A stretch of 64,000 nucleotides of DNA from JBCBDX01 sp039815825 (GCA_039815825.1 JBCBYO010000011.1:29365-93364), one strand, 5' to 3'. Counted from the first letter of the stretch, positions 1 to 9,519 are shown. Notes: a model not told the origin generated them from the letters alone. Numbers and translations: made by a program.

Positions 1-1747
1 ATTTTGGCGTGACTTCCACCAGTTCATCGTCCTGAATCCATGAAAGTGCCCGCTCCAACGTCATTTTGATGGGTGGGGTCAGTTTCACGGCATCGTCCTT
101 ACCGGCGGCGCGAACGTTGGTTAGCTTCTTGCCCTTAAGCACGTTGACTTCCAGATCATTGTCGCGTGTGTGAATGCCGATGATCATTCCCTGATACACT
201 TTTGCACCCGGATCGATGACCATCGGACCGCGGTCTTCGAGGTTGAAGAGCGCGTAAGCCACTGCATCTCCCTGATCCATAGAGATCAAAACGCCGTTGA
301 TCCGCCCTTTAATCTCGCCGCGATATGGCGCGTAATCGTGAAACAGGCGGTTCATGATCGCCGTACCTTTGGTGTCGGTCATCAATTCCGACTGGTAGCC
401 GATCAGACCGCGGGTTGGCGCATGGAAAACCAAGCGGACGCGGTTGCCGCCCGACGGGCGTAGTTCGAGCATATCGCCTTTGCGTTCCTGCATTTTCTGG
501 ACAACGGTTCCGGAATGTTCGTCATCGACATCGATCACGACCTCTTCAATAGGCTCCAAAAGCTGACCATTGTCGCCCTTTCTCATCACCACGCGGGGAC
601 GTGAGATCGATAACTCAAAGCCCTCGCGACGCATCGTCTCGATAAGGACAGCCAATTGGAGCTCGCCTCGGCCGGAAACGTAGAATGAGTCTTTTTCGGC
701 CGAATCTTCGATTTTCAGGGCAACATTACCCTCGGCTTCCTTCAACAGCCGATCACGAATGACGCGGCTTGTCACCTTGTCACCTTCGGTGCCGGCCAAC
801 GGAGAGTCATTGACGATAAAGCTCATCGTGACCGTCGGCGGGTCAATCGGTTGGGCTTGTAGCGGCTCTGTTACTGCCGGATCGCAGAAGGTGTCGGCAA
901 CGGTTCCCTTTTGAAGGCCCGCAATAGCGACGATGTCACCAGCAATACCTTCGTCAATTGGTTGGCGTTCCAAGCCGCGGAAAGCCAAAATTTTGGAAAC
1001 GCGGCCGCTTTCCAACAATTGACCATCCTGGTTGAGCACCTTGATCGTCTGATTGGGTTTCACGGAGCCCGATTGGATGCGCCCGGTGATAATCCGGCCC
1101 AAAAACGGGTTGGCTTCCAAGATGGTTCCGATCATACGGAACGGCCCTTCGGCAACAGTAGGCTCCGGCACATGTTTCAAAACCAAGTCAAACAACGGTT
1201 TGAGTGATGCCTCTGCCGGCTTTTCCGGATTGGCATCCATCCATCCATCGCGGCCTGAACCGTAAAGGATAGGGAAGTCCAGCTGCTCATCGGTCGCATC
1301 CAGCGCGGCGAACAGATCAAACACTTCATTGACCACTTCATCGGCGCGCGCGTCAGGTCGGTCGATCTTGTTTACCGCGACAATCGGGCGGAGGCCGACC
1401 TTGAGGGCCTTGCCAACCACGAATTTGGTCTGTGGCATCGGCCCTTCGGCGGCGTCGACCAGAAGCACGGCGCCATCGACCATATTGAGGATGCGCTCAA
1501 CCTCACCGCCAAAGTCGGCGTGGCCGGGTGTGTCAACGATGTTGATACGGGTTCCTTCCCACTCAACCGAGGTTGCTTTGGCCAGAATGGTGATTCCGCG
1601 CTCTTTTTCGATATCGCCGGAGTCGAGCGCGCGCTCGGTGACCTGCTGATTATCGCGGTAAACACCGGATTGTTTGAGAAGTTCGTCGACAAGGGTCGTT
1701 TTACCATGGTCGACGTGCGCGATAATCGCGATGTTACGGAGTGCCAT
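1..1747 (-). CDS. typA: Ribosome-associated GTPase TypA/BipA (3' end cut by window)
   Basis: Translational GTPase of the EF-G/LepA superfamily that binds the ribosome under stress and helps 50S assembly. The reading frame starts at ATG 1747 (MALRNIAIIAHVDHGKTT) and stays open to base 1, giving about 582 codons. The family is usually near 605-610 residues, so only the last 25 or so are missing. Visible motifs are the G1 loop AHVDHGKTT (about residues 10-18), RGITI (G2), DTPGHADF (G3) and NKID (G4), followed by the beta-barrel and the TypA-type C-terminal domain (LRPSGGNRVRLVF, TRGLIGYQSE). It is the last gene of a minus-strand run and is separated from the aldo/keto reductase by about 105 bases. 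Truncation is due only to the window edge. Confidence 0.96.
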   Translation of the reverse strand, partial: MALRNIAIIAHVDHGKTTLVDELLKQSGVYRDNQQVTERALDSGDIEKERGITILAKATSVEWEGTRINIVDTPGHADFGGEVERILNMVDGAVLLVDAAEGPMPQTKFVVGKALKVGLRPIVAVNKIDRPDARADEVVNEVFDLFAALDATDEQLDFPILYGSGRDGWMDANPEKPAEASLKPLFDLVLKHVPEPTVAEGPFRMIGTILEANPFLGRIITGRIQSGSVKPNQTIKVLNQDGQLLESGRVSKILAFRGLERQPIDEGIAGDIVAIAGLQKGTVADTFCDPAVTEPLQAQPIDPPTVTMSFIVNDSPLAGTEGDKVTSRVIRDRLLKEAEGNVALKIEDSAEKDSFYVSGRGELQLAVLIETMRREGFELSISRPRVVMRKGDNGQLLEPIEEVVIDVDDEHSGTVVQKMQERKGDMLELRPSGGNRVRLVFHAPTRGLIGYQSELMTDTKGTAIMNRLFHDYAPYRGEIKGRINGVLISMDQGDAVAYALFNLEDRGPMVIDPGAKVYQGMIIGIHTRDNDLEVNVLKGKKLTNVRAAGKDDAVKLTPPIKMTLERALSWIQDDELVEVTPK

Positions 1748-1852
1748 TTTGTGATCCGGGAGTTCAAACGTCCAAAAAGTAAGGTTTTTGGCACGCTGCG
1801 GTTTGTATTGCGGCGCACATAACCCAAAATTGCGGCAAACGAAATGCCCCTG

Positions 1853-2845
1853 CTAACAATAATCTTCCACCCCAAACGCTTGGGCGTGGCTGTATCGCGC
1901 CCCATGGCACCAACCAACGGGGAGCAATTCCTCGATTTTTGCCAAATCTTCTTGCGACAAAGGCAAATCCGCAGCAGCGGCATCTTCCGCCAAATGAGTT
2001 GCCGAGCGTGTGCCGGGGATTGAGACCGAATTTGGCACCATTGCAAATGTCCAAGCGATGGCAAGCGTAGATGTCGCTACACCTTTCTGCCGGGCAAAGG
2101 CGCGCAGTGCTTCGACCTTTTCCATATTTCTTGAAAGGTTGGGTTCATTAAAACGCGGATTGGCTTTTCGAAAATCCACGTCCGGGAATTGGCTGCGATC
2201 GGGATCGGTATCGGTCAAAAGGCCACGCCCAACGGGCGAAAACGACACGAAGGTCGTGCCGAGCTTTTTACACATTTGCAGCATGCCCAATTCCGGTAGG
2301 CGTGTTTGGAGCGAATACTCCGATTGCACCGCTGCGACCGGGTGGACGTTGGCCGCGCGTTCCAATGTCGCTGGTTGTATTTCCGACAGGCCAATCGCGC
2401 CGATCTTGCCCTCTTCGATCAAACGAACCAGCGTGCCCATCATCTCTTCAACTGGCACGCGGGGATCGCGTCGGTGGATGTAAAACAATTCCACATGGTC
2501 CGTGCCAAGCCGTTTGAGCGATGCTTCCAATTCAGCGCGCAAATAGGGCTCATCGTTTCTGAAATCGCGCTCGGGTGCCGTGATGATGCTGGCCTTGGTG
2601 GCGATAACAAACTGCTCTCTAGTGCCAGGATTGTTTTTGAGAAATGAACCAATCACCGTCTCCGATACGCCCATGCCGTAGATGTTCGCCGTGTCGATAT
2701 GGTTGACGCCAATGTCGAGGGCTTTGGCGAGCGTTGCATGGCTTTCGGATTCGTTCGTTGCGCCATAAATGCCGCCGAAACTCATTGCGCCCAAACCTAC
2801 CGCACCCACTTTTGGGCCGGACTGACCCAACTGAACTTGTCGCAT
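1853..2845 (-). CDS. Aldo/keto reductase
   Basis: Cytosolic NADPH-dependent aldo/keto reductase of 330 residues, a full-length TIM barrel of the AKR superfamily. The sequence shows LGLGAMSFGG near the N-terminus, the catalytic Asp/Tyr context (HIDTANIYGMG, about residues 49-59), the ELFYIHRRDP strand with its conserved His, and the C-terminal SIPGTRSATHL coenzyme-binding segment. It most resembles the AKR13/YakC-type group. The physiological substrate cannot be read from sequence. It lies 17 bases downstream of the M3 peptidase gene on the same strand and may be cotranscribed with it. Confidence 0.93.
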   Translation of the reverse strand: MRQVQLGQSGPKVGAVGLGAMSFGGIYGATNESESHATLAKALDIGVNHIDTANIYGMGVSETVIGSFLKNNPGTREQFVIATKASIITAPERDFRNDEPYLRAELEASLKRLGTDHVELFYIHRRDPRVPVEEMMGTLVRLIEEGKIGAIGLSEIQPATLERAANVHPVAAVQSEYSLQTRLPELGMLQMCKKLGTTFVSFSPVGRGLLTDTDPDRSQFPDVDFRKANPRFNEPNLSRNMEKVEALRAFARQKGVATSTLAIAWTFAMVPNSVSIPGTRSATHLAEDAAAADLPLSQEDLAKIEELLPVGWCHGARYSHAQAFGVEDYC

Positions 2846-2862
2846 GATTGAATATCCTGTCC

Positions 2863-4905
2863 TTAGATCAGCCCGCGGCCTTCTAGCATCGCATCAGGTG
2901 TGGGTAGTTTGCCTCTAAAGCCCAGATAGGCGTCTTCCGGCTCCATCGTGCCGCCCGTTGAGAGAATGTTGGCTCGCAATTTCTGCGCCAACTCGCTGTT
3001 GAAGGGATCGCCGGTTTCCTTGAACGCTTCGAACGCATCAGCATCGAGTACTTCGGACCACATGTAGGAGTAGTAACCTGCCGCGTAGCCGTCGCCAGCG
3101 AAAATATGCAGGAAGTGCGGCGAACGATGCCGCATAACCATCGCATCCGGCATGGCTAATTCTTCCAGCGTCTTTTCTTCAAACTTCAGGGGCTCTGACG
3201 GTGATTGAGCCTGTTGATGATAGGCCATGTCGACCAATGCGGAAGAGGTGTATTCCACTGTGTCAAAGCCCGCATTGAAGGTTTGCGCGGCCAGAACTTT
3301 ATCCAAAAGCGCTTTCGGCATTGGCTCACCGGTTTCAAAGTGGACCGCAAATTGCGCCAGCACCTCCGGTACCGTCAACCAATGCTCGTAGAGCTGTGAT
3401 GGTAGTTCAACAAAATCGCGGCTTACCGCTGTGCCCGAAACACTCGGATAGGTCACATCGGAGAGCATGCCGTGCAGCGCGTGGCCGAACTCATGAAACA
3501 AGGTGCGTGCGTCTTCAAATGAGATCAGCGCAGGTTCGCCATCGGCTGGTTTGGCGAAGTTCATCGTATTGGTGATGATCGGTGTCTCGCCCTTGAGCTT
3601 GGATTGGGTGCGGATAGCACTCATCCAGGCGCCCGATCGTTTGGAAGCGCGGGCAAAATAGTCCGCTACGAATAGCGCCTGGTGGGTACCGTCAGGATTG
3701 ATAACCTCCCAAGTTCTTGCGTCGGGGTGAAGCCAATCGACGCCCTCGACCGGTTTGAAGGAAAGACCAAACAGTTTGTTGGCGACCCAGAAGGCCGCGT
3801 CGATCATGTTTTCAAGCTTCAGAAAGGGTTTGGTGTCTTCGTCGGAATAGTCAAAGCGTTCCTTGCGGATACGCTCGGCATAGTGGCGCCAGTCGGATGC
3901 TTGCAGTGGCTCATTGATGCCGTCGGCATTCATCAGGCCGCGAATGTCTTCGGCTTCTTCCAGAGCGCGGGCCCGTGCTTTTTCCCAAACGGTTTCCAGC
4001 AAGTCCATCACCGCGCCGGGCGTCTTTGCCATGGTGCCATCGAGTTTCAGATCGGCGAATGTTGAAAAGCCCAAAAGCTTGGCTTTTTCGGCACGCAACT
4101 GAAGCGTTTCCTCAACAATTGCGCCATTGTCGGTGTCGCCTCCATTGTCACCGCGCGATGTCCAGGCGGCAAACGCTTTTTCGCGTAGGTCGCGACGCTT
4201 TGATGAGACCAGGAACGGTACCACGATGGAACGCGACGCAGTGACGGCGTACTGGCCCTCATAACCACGTTCAGTGGCAACACCGGCCATTGCCGATTTC
4301 AAATCTGTGGGAATGCCATCGAGATCGTTCTCGTCCAGCGGCAGGATCCATTCACCCTCATCCTTCAGGACATTTTGTGAAAACTGAGTACCCAGCGATG
4401 CGAGGCGGCCATTGATGGCGATGAGCCGCTCTTGCTCATCGCCCACGAGTGCAGCGCCCATGCGCACAAAGCCGCGCCGGGTTTTCTTCAGCACCTGTTG
4501 CTGTTCGGCGCTCAAACCCAAATTGTCACGGTTTCCCCAAAGTGCTTCTATCCGTTCAAAAAGGGCGCGGTTCTTGGCTATCTCACCGGAATGGCGGGCA
4601 AATTCCGGCGCAAATTCACGTTCGAGCGCTTGAATATCATCATTGGTGTGGTTTCCCGCTTTGGTGAAGAACAACGAGGCTGCCCTGCTCAGCGTCTCAC
4701 CTGCACGCTCCAACGCGTCGATCGTGTTTTCGAAGGTCGGTGCTTCACTATTGGACGCAATGGCTTCTATTTCCGCCAAATTGTCCGCAAATCCCTGCCG
4801 CAGCGCGACTGCAAAGTCTGCATCAGCGATCTCGGAGTAATTTGGCAGGCCATGAGGGCCACCCCAAGACAGAATTGCAGGGTTGATGCTGTTGTTAGCG
4901 GTCAT
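2863..4905 (-). CDS. M3-family zinc oligopeptidase / dipeptidyl carboxypeptidase
   Basis: Zinc metallopeptidase of family M3 (oligopeptidase A / Dcp group) that degrades short peptides in the cytoplasm. Its 680 residues are the normal family length. The zinc motif HEFGHALHGM sits at about residue 469, with a downstream glutamate helix as in the family, and the conserved C-terminal HIFAGDGYAAGYYSYMWSE segment is present. There is no signal peptide, which favours a cytoplasmic OpdA/Dcp-type enzyme. Oligopeptidase A and Dcp cannot be told apart by eye. The gene precedes the aldo/keto reductase on the minus strand and follows the TAXI receptor gene after about 60 bases. Confidence 0.95.
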   Translation of the reverse strand: MTANNSINPAILSWGGPHGLPNYSEIADADFAVALRQGFADNLAEIEAIASNSEAPTFENTIDALERAGETLSRAASLFFTKAGNHTNDDIQALEREFAPEFARHSGEIAKNRALFERIEALWGNRDNLGLSAEQQQVLKKTRRGFVRMGAALVGDEQERLIAINGRLASLGTQFSQNVLKDEGEWILPLDENDLDGIPTDLKSAMAGVATERGYEGQYAVTASRSIVVPFLVSSKRRDLREKAFAAWTSRGDNGGDTDNGAIVEETLQLRAEKAKLLGFSTFADLKLDGTMAKTPGAVMDLLETVWEKARARALEEAEDIRGLMNADGINEPLQASDWRHYAERIRKERFDYSDEDTKPFLKLENMIDAAFWVANKLFGLSFKPVEGVDWLHPDARTWEVINPDGTHQALFVADYFARASKRSGAWMSAIRTQSKLKGETPIITNTMNFAKPADGEPALISFEDARTLFHEFGHALHGMLSDVTYPSVSGTAVSRDFVELPSQLYEHWLTVPEVLAQFAVHFETGEPMPKALLDKVLAAQTFNAGFDTVEYTSSALVDMAYHQQAQSPSEPLKFEEKTLEELAMPDAMVMRHRSPHFLHIFAGDGYAAGYYSYMWSEVLDADAFEAFKETGDPFNSELAQKLRANILSTGGTMEPEDAYLGFRGKLPTPDAMLEGRGLI

Positions 4906-4965
4906 CGCATGCTCCGTTGTGTCATTGAGAGCGATGTAGGCCCAAACTGCCTTGTGTCCAAGACC

Positions 4966-6300
4966 TCAACGCAGTTGAGAAATGCGATCATTGATGGTTT
5001 CGCGTACCGCTTCCAGCAAAATCGAAAATGAGTGAAAGCCCTCGTCGGACACATCGTCAGTATCGAGTGCCACCACTACCGTCTGCAGAACGTCGGCCAG
5101 CTCCACTTTCAGCCCGTGCAGCTCTTCAATATCGTCTTCCAGCAAAGCGCGCTTTTGTATGTCCAAGATCTGGTAGTTGTAGATGTCGGCGCGGTTCTTT
5201 TGACCGGCGCTCAGCCGCGACCGCAGCGCAAAAAGGCTGGAAATGAGCAATGTCGCTACTGTGACCATCAGGGCCAGCGGCTCGGCATTTTCCTGAATGA
5301 AGCTCGGTTCATCACGCTGATAAAAAGCCTCAGCCCCATCGTGAAGTGGCACCGATAAGCCCCGGCTTTGATCCGGTTGCGTGATGGCAGAAGCAAGCGA
5401 AAAACGGATAGTCAGGTCCAGGCGGTGCTCAAACAGGATGCGGGTCAATTCGCGGATGGCATCAGCTGAGATGTCTTCGCGGGATACCAGAATGCGGTCG
5501 ACCGATGGTGTTGGAAGGTCGATGTCAGGAACCGGCGTCGCGCCAGTATAGGTTCCCTCTGGAATGATGGCTGGTTCCAAAAAAGGGCGTTTGACGGCTA
5601 TGGCAGCGGCTTGCCGGATGGGAACCAAGCGCAAGCGCAAGCGCTTGAGTTGCGCGTCTTCAAACAGCCGTATGAGCTGCGCGTCACGCAGTGAACGTGT
5701 GGCAAAGAGTGCATCGACGTCTCCATCCAAAAGCCGCTCGACACCTTTGGTAAATGCTTCGGCGTCCCAGTTCATCCGGTCGATGGGCAGATCATAATGA
5801 TCGCCGAGGACCCAAAAAGATCGGAAAGCGTCCGTGCCGAAAGGTGGAATGGAAATGGAAGCGCGGGCCATGTCGTTAACGGTGCGAATGCCTGCTGCTG
5901 CGCGCGTAATGAGATGCATCACGTCAGGATACATGTCGGCGATAACGCGCACATTGGACACGACGGGGGTATCGGAGCGGATCACCGCTGTATCGATCTC
6001 ACCCTGGTTCAACAGAGCGATGTTTTGAGACGCATCTTGGGTTGCCCGCACCTCAAGTCGAAGCGTGGGTGAATGTCGTTCGACCACTTCCGCAACTTCG
6101 CGCATTAGCACGAAAGCGTCCGAACCCATCGGCCCTGTCGCGACGGTGAGCAACATGGGTTCACGGTCGCGGTTCAGCCAAAGTGAGCCAACGATAGCGC
6201 TAACGAGGATGACGAGCAGCGCGTAAATCGCAAACCGCCAAGTCTGCGACGACCGGCGCGATTTGAGATTTACATCTGTCTGATCCGTTTGACCTGACAT
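4966..6300 (-). CDS. TAXI-family solute receptor with C-terminal membrane anchor
   Basis: Protein of 444 residues with a TAXI-type (TRAP-associated extracytoplasmic immunogenic) ligand-binding domain. An N-terminal membrane segment (about residues 21-42, after a charged cytoplasmic start) is followed by TVATGPMGSDAF, typical of TAXI receptors. The periplasmic domain runs to about residue 340. A second hydrophobic segment (LALMVTVATLLISSLFALRS, about 342-361) and a charged, probably helical tail of about 80 residues follow. No TRAP DctQ/DctM permease is encoded nearby. Either the permease lies elsewhere or the protein acts as a sensor. The ligand is unknown. Confidence 0.85.
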   Translation of the reverse strand: MSGQTDQTDVNLKSRRSSQTWRFAIYALLVILVSAIVGSLWLNRDREPMLLTVATGPMGSDAFVLMREVAEVVERHSPTLRLEVRATQDASQNIALLNQGEIDTAVIRSDTPVVSNVRVIADMYPDVMHLITRAAAGIRTVNDMARASISIPPFGTDAFRSFWVLGDHYDLPIDRMNWDAEAFTKGVERLLDGDVDALFATRSLRDAQLIRLFEDAQLKRLRLRLVPIRQAAAIAVKRPFLEPAIIPEGTYTGATPVPDIDLPTPSVDRILVSREDISADAIRELTRILFEHRLDLTIRFSLASAITQPDQSRGLSVPLHDGAEAFYQRDEPSFIQENAEPLALMVTVATLLISSLFALRSRLSAGQKNRADIYNYQILDIQKRALLEDDIEELHGLKVELADVLQTVVVALDTDDVSDEGFHSFSILLEAVRETINDRISQLR

Positions 6301-6337
6301 TGGACCAGCCCCGCCCGATTAAACCAACCCGGGTTCC

Positions 6338-7561
6338 TTAGCCCTTTCTGCGGCGCGCCGCCAATGTGCGCAGGCGCAGGGCATTGAGTTTGATGAAGCC
6401 GGCTGCATCTTTTTGGTCATAGGCGCCGTGATCATCTTCGAAGGTCACAAGGTCCTCCGAGTACAACGATTTGTCAGACTTGCGCCCGGTGACCATGATG
6501 TTGCCCTTATAGAGCTTGAGCCGGACGGTACCCTCAACGTCTTTCTGGCTTAAATCGATGGCGGCCTGCAGCATTTCGCGTTCGGGCGAGAACCAAAAAC
6601 CATTGTAGATCAGCTCAGCATAGCGCGGCATCAGTTCATCTTTGAGATGCATCGCGCCGCGATCCAGCGTGATCGACTCCATAGCGCGGTGGGCTTGCAA
6701 TAGAATGGTGCCGCCTGGTGTTTCATAGACGCCGCGTGACTTCATCCCAACAAAGCGGTTCTCGACCAAGTCTATCCGTCCGATGCCGTTGTCGCGGCCC
6801 AGATCGTTCAGCGCAGCAAAAAGTGTCGCCGGGGTCATCGCCTCACCGTTCAAGGCGATGGCATCGCCGTTTTTGAACTCGATTTCAATTTCGGTTGGTT
6901 CATCAGGCGCTTCCATCGGCGAAACGGTGCGCATGTGCACATATTCGGGCGCCTCCTCCCAAGGGTCCTCCAATACTTTGCCTTCAGATGATGAGTGCAG
7001 CATGTTGGCGTCTACCGAAAATGGTGCTTCGCCATGCTTATCCTTTGGAACTGGAATTTGGTGCAGTTGGGCAAATTCAATCAGATCGGTTCGAGACTTG
7101 AATTCCCAGTCACGCCATGGCGCGATAACTTTAATGTCAGGGTTCAGCGCGTAGGCTGACAATTCAAAACGTACCTGATCATTACCCTTGCCGGTTGCGC
7201 CGTGGGCGATCGCATCTGCGCCTGTTTCTTCGGCAATCTCCACAAGGCGTTTGGAGATCAGTGGGCGGGCGATGGACGTGCCGAGCAGGTAAATGCCTTC
7301 GTAAACTGCGTTGGCGCGGAACATCGGGAACACGAAATCGGCGATGAATTCTTCGCGTAGATCATCGATATAGATTTCCTGAATGCCCAACATTTCGGCT
7401 TTTTGGCGGGCGGGTTCCAGCTCCTCACCTTGGCCAAGGTCTGCGGTGAAGGTGACCACTTCCGCGTTCAGTTCAGTTTGGAGCCATTTTAGAATAATCG
7501 ATGTGTCGAGGCCGCCGGAGTAGGCCAGCACCACTTTTTTGATGTCTGTGGGGAGCGTCAT
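6338..7561 (-). CDS. argG: Argininosuccinate synthase
   Basis: Cytosolic enzyme that condenses citrulline and aspartate with ATP to argininosuccinate, the penultimate step of arginine synthesis. The protein is 407 residues, normal for the alphaproteobacterial form. The PP-loop SGGLDTS lies at residues 15-21, GATGKGNDQVRFE and the aspartate/citrulline-binding segments follow, and the C-terminal SPEREMLQAAID and VTGRKS segments are intact. The frame continues upstream of ATG 7561 for 107 codons into the neighbouring PAP2 gene. That extension is unlike any ArgG, so 7561 (MTLPTDIKKVVLAYSGG) is chosen. The Shine-Dalgarno match is weak. Confidence 0.97.
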   Translation of the reverse strand: MTLPTDIKKVVLAYSGGLDTSIILKWLQTELNAEVVTFTADLGQGEELEPARQKAEMLGIQEIYIDDLREEFIADFVFPMFRANAVYEGIYLLGTSIARPLISKRLVEIAEETGADAIAHGATGKGNDQVRFELSAYALNPDIKVIAPWRDWEFKSRTDLIEFAQLHQIPVPKDKHGEAPFSVDANMLHSSSEGKVLEDPWEEAPEYVHMRTVSPMEAPDEPTEIEIEFKNGDAIALNGEAMTPATLFAALNDLGRDNGIGRIDLVENRFVGMKSRGVYETPGGTILLQAHRAMESITLDRGAMHLKDELMPRYAELIYNGFWFSPEREMLQAAIDLSQKDVEGTVRLKLYKGNIMVTGRKSDKSLYSEDLVTFEDDHGAYDQKDAAGFIKLNALRLRTLAARRRKG

Positions 7562-7626
7562 GAAATTGTCCGGAAAAGGCGGGTTAAAGTTGGGCGCAAC
7601 ATATTGGCTTTGCGCGCAGGCGCAAG

Positions 7627-8364
7627 TCAGGCTTTGGCGGCAAAGCGTGTCAATAATGCCATTATCAGCGCAAAAACGGCAATCGCGCCGATATAACCGA
7701 GGATTATGTCTGATGCATAATGGGCACCAAACGCGACCCGTAGGCCTGCCATGAAAAGCGAGATCGGAATCATAATGAAGGCCGCAAGTCGCCGATGGGC
7801 GGGCGGGAACAACAGAACCAAAAGTGCCAACCAACCCGCTGATGCGGCCTCGCCCGACACAAATGAACAGTTGAACGCGCAATAGTCTGAGATCTTGCCA
7901 GCTTCGATAAAAGGGGCTTGGCCGCCGAAAGGTTCAGACTGCCACGGTCTCGGACGACCCCAAAAGGTTTTCAGGATACCATTGACGATTAGCAGCGGCC
8001 AAATGACCAAAGTTGCGACGATTGCCGTCTTGAGGCGGAAGCCGGCGTTTTGCCAGCGAAGGCCAGTGCGCCAATCGGCGATAGCCCAAAAAAGAAGACC
8101 AACCCCGGTCCACGGCGGAAGGGCTTGAAGGATTTCTCGAATGGTACGCAAGACTGGGTCGGTTGCGGCGGTAAAGCCGTGACAAAAGCCGCGATCATTC
8201 GCCGTCTGCGCGCACAAGTCGTCCTCGAAAAACCAACTAGAAATCGCAAGGTCCCAGTGGGCATAGGATGCGAAAAGAGCGAGAACAGCGAACCAGAGCG
8301 CGATCAAGAAGAATGCAAGAAACGGGTTGCCAGACCGAGTAAGCGGCGTATCAATGTTTGTCAT
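7627..8364 (-). CDS. PAP2-family membrane phosphatase
   Basis: Integral membrane phosphatase of the PAP2 / lipid-phosphate phosphatase superfamily, 245 residues with about six membrane helices. Motif 1 is KTFWGRPRP and motif 3 is RVAFGAHYASD, holding the catalytic His and Asp. In motif 2 the usual PSGH is replaced by FVSGEA, so the His is a Glu. Family members dephosphorylate phosphatidic acid, undecaprenyl pyrophosphate or lipid A. The motif-2 variant argues for a specialised substrate such as a lipid A phosphate, but this is inference. The gene lies 65 bases upstream of argG on the same strand and diverges from the LysE exporter. Confidence 0.88.
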   Translation of the reverse strand: MTNIDTPLTRSGNPFLAFFLIALWFAVLALFASYAHWDLAISSWFFEDDLCAQTANDRGFCHGFTAATDPVLRTIREILQALPPWTGVGLLFWAIADWRTGLRWQNAGFRLKTAIVATLVIWPLLIVNGILKTFWGRPRPWQSEPFGGQAPFIEAGKISDYCAFNCSFVSGEAASAGWLALLVLLFPPAHRRLAAFIMIPISLFMAGLRVAFGAHYASDIILGYIGAIAVFALIMALLTRFAAKA

Positions 8365-8437
8365 CGAATGTAGTACGGTGAGCGCGCATATCGTTCTCTG
8401 ACATGTCGCTCAGACCGCAGCAAGGTGAGTTGGTTTT

Positions 8438-9082
8438 ATGCTGGAGTTTGTGCCCTCAACGACGGTGCTTATTCAGTTTGCTTTAGCGGCTGTTGTGTTG
8501 GCGATAACGCCTGGCCCCGACATGGCGCTTTATGTTGGTCGTGCGGTCACGCACTCAACAGCTGTTGGCCTGGCCTGCTTTGCTGGCGCTGTGACCGGTG
8601 TTTTGGTTCATACTTTGCTGGTTGCGCTTGGCTTGTCCGCACTTCTTGTGGCTGCGCCAACAGCTTTCTTAGCACTCAAAATTGTTGGTGCCGCTTATCT
8701 TGTTTGGCTGGCCTATCAGGCAATCCGTCATGGATCTTCCCTGACGATCAAAGGCGAGAAGAAAGAAGAAGGTACTTTGTGGGGGCACTACCTTACCGGT
8801 ATCGGCATCAATATTTTAAACCCAAAGGTCGCACTGTTTTTCATGACCTTCTTGCCGCAGTTTGTGTCCGCTGATGATCCGCAGGCGCCCGGCAAGTTGG
8901 TCTTTTTGGGCTTGTTTTTCCTTGTGGTCGCAATTCCGACTATCTTGCCCATGATTTTTGCCGCCAATGCTTTCAGTCAGTCATTGATGAAACGCCCACG
9001 GGTGACGCGGACCCTGGATTGGATGTTTGCTGGTGTTTTTGGTGCGTTTGCAATCAAGATTTTGACTGCCCGGGCAACTTGA
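8438..9082 (+). CDS. LysE/RhtB-family amino-acid exporter
   Basis: Inner-membrane exporter of the LysE/RhtB superfamily, 214 residues with about six hydrophobic helices. The family signature ITPGPDMALYVGRA lies at about residues 23-36, and the middle GIGINILNPKVALFFMTFLP block is the conserved NPK-containing loop region. Substrates in this family are amino acids such as lysine, homoserine or threonine. The substrate here is not determinable. An AAGGTGAG ribosome-binding site stands about eight bases before the ATG. Its 3' end overlaps the convergent membrane-protein gene by 29 bases. Confidence 0.92.
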   Translation: MLEFVPSTTVLIQFALAAVVLAITPGPDMALYVGRAVTHSTAVGLACFAGAVTGVLVHTLLVALGLSALLVAAPTAFLALKIVGAAYLVWLAYQAIRHGSSLTIKGEKKEEGTLWGHYLTGIGINILNPKVALFFMTFLPQFVSADDPQAPGKLVFLGLFFLVVAIPTILPMIFAANAFSQSLMKRPRVTRTLDWMFAGVFGAFAIKILTARAT

Positions 9083-9515
9083 AGATCCGGCGGTGAAACA
9101 AAGCGTAGGTTACCCCACCTGCGGCGCCGGAATTGAATATGGATAAACTGATAAAGTTCCCGTGGTCCGCGCCGTTCGAACCAAGAATGAACGGTTGAAC
9201 AATAATAAAAAACACCAACGCAGCTGTAACTACGCCGCCCGCAGCGAAGTATCCGTATGAACGCAAATTGAATTTTAAAGAGAACAGCAGCATGGCTGCA
9301 AAGCCCGGTGACGCAAGGATGCCAAGTGCGAGTGTGGAACCGATGAATTGCCGGCCCATATCCACGCGTACTGGCATGAGGTCAAATGTGAAAAATCCGT
9401 ATTTGAACAATCCATATATGAAAAGTGATACGTGGCTTGCGAAGAATACAGCAACAGCGGCGGCAATAAGATATCCGAGTAAAACCCCCGTAATCTGACG
9501 GAAGGGTTTTCTCAC
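9054..9515 (-). CDS. Hypothetical four-helix membrane protein
   Basis: I do not recognise this 153-residue protein. It has four clear hydrophobic segments (about residues 11-32, 56-77, 86-110 and 122-140) and short charged ends, so it is an inner-membrane protein with no soluble domain. It starts five bases after the rlmN stop on the same strand and probably ends the ialB-like/rlmN transcript. Its last 29 bases overlap the end of the convergent LysE gene. No catalytic motif is visible. Confidence 0.75.
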   Translation of the reverse strand: MRKPFRQITGVLLGYLIAAAVAVFFASHVSLFIYGLFKYGFFTFDLMPVRVDMGRQFIGSTLALGILASPGFAAMLLFSLKFNLRSYGYFAAGGVVTAALVFFIIVQPFILGSNGADHGNFISLSIFNSGAAGGVTYALFHRRIFKLPGQSKS

Positions 9516-9519
9516 TGGG

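Noticed and set aside
1772..1791. Hairpin CCAAAAA/TTTTTGG between the aldo/keto reductase gene and typA
   Set aside because: The stem is weak and AT-rich. It cannot be called a terminator.
1372..2064. 230-codon minus-strand frame overlapping the typA start
   Set aside because: It overlaps typA and the aldo/keto reductase in another frame, and its translation is Arg/Ser-rich with no family features.
7562..7882. In-frame extension of argG by 107 codons upstream of ATG 7561
   Set aside because: It overlaps the PAP2 gene body, has no similarity to ArgG, and the family starts at MxxxxKVVLAYSGG.
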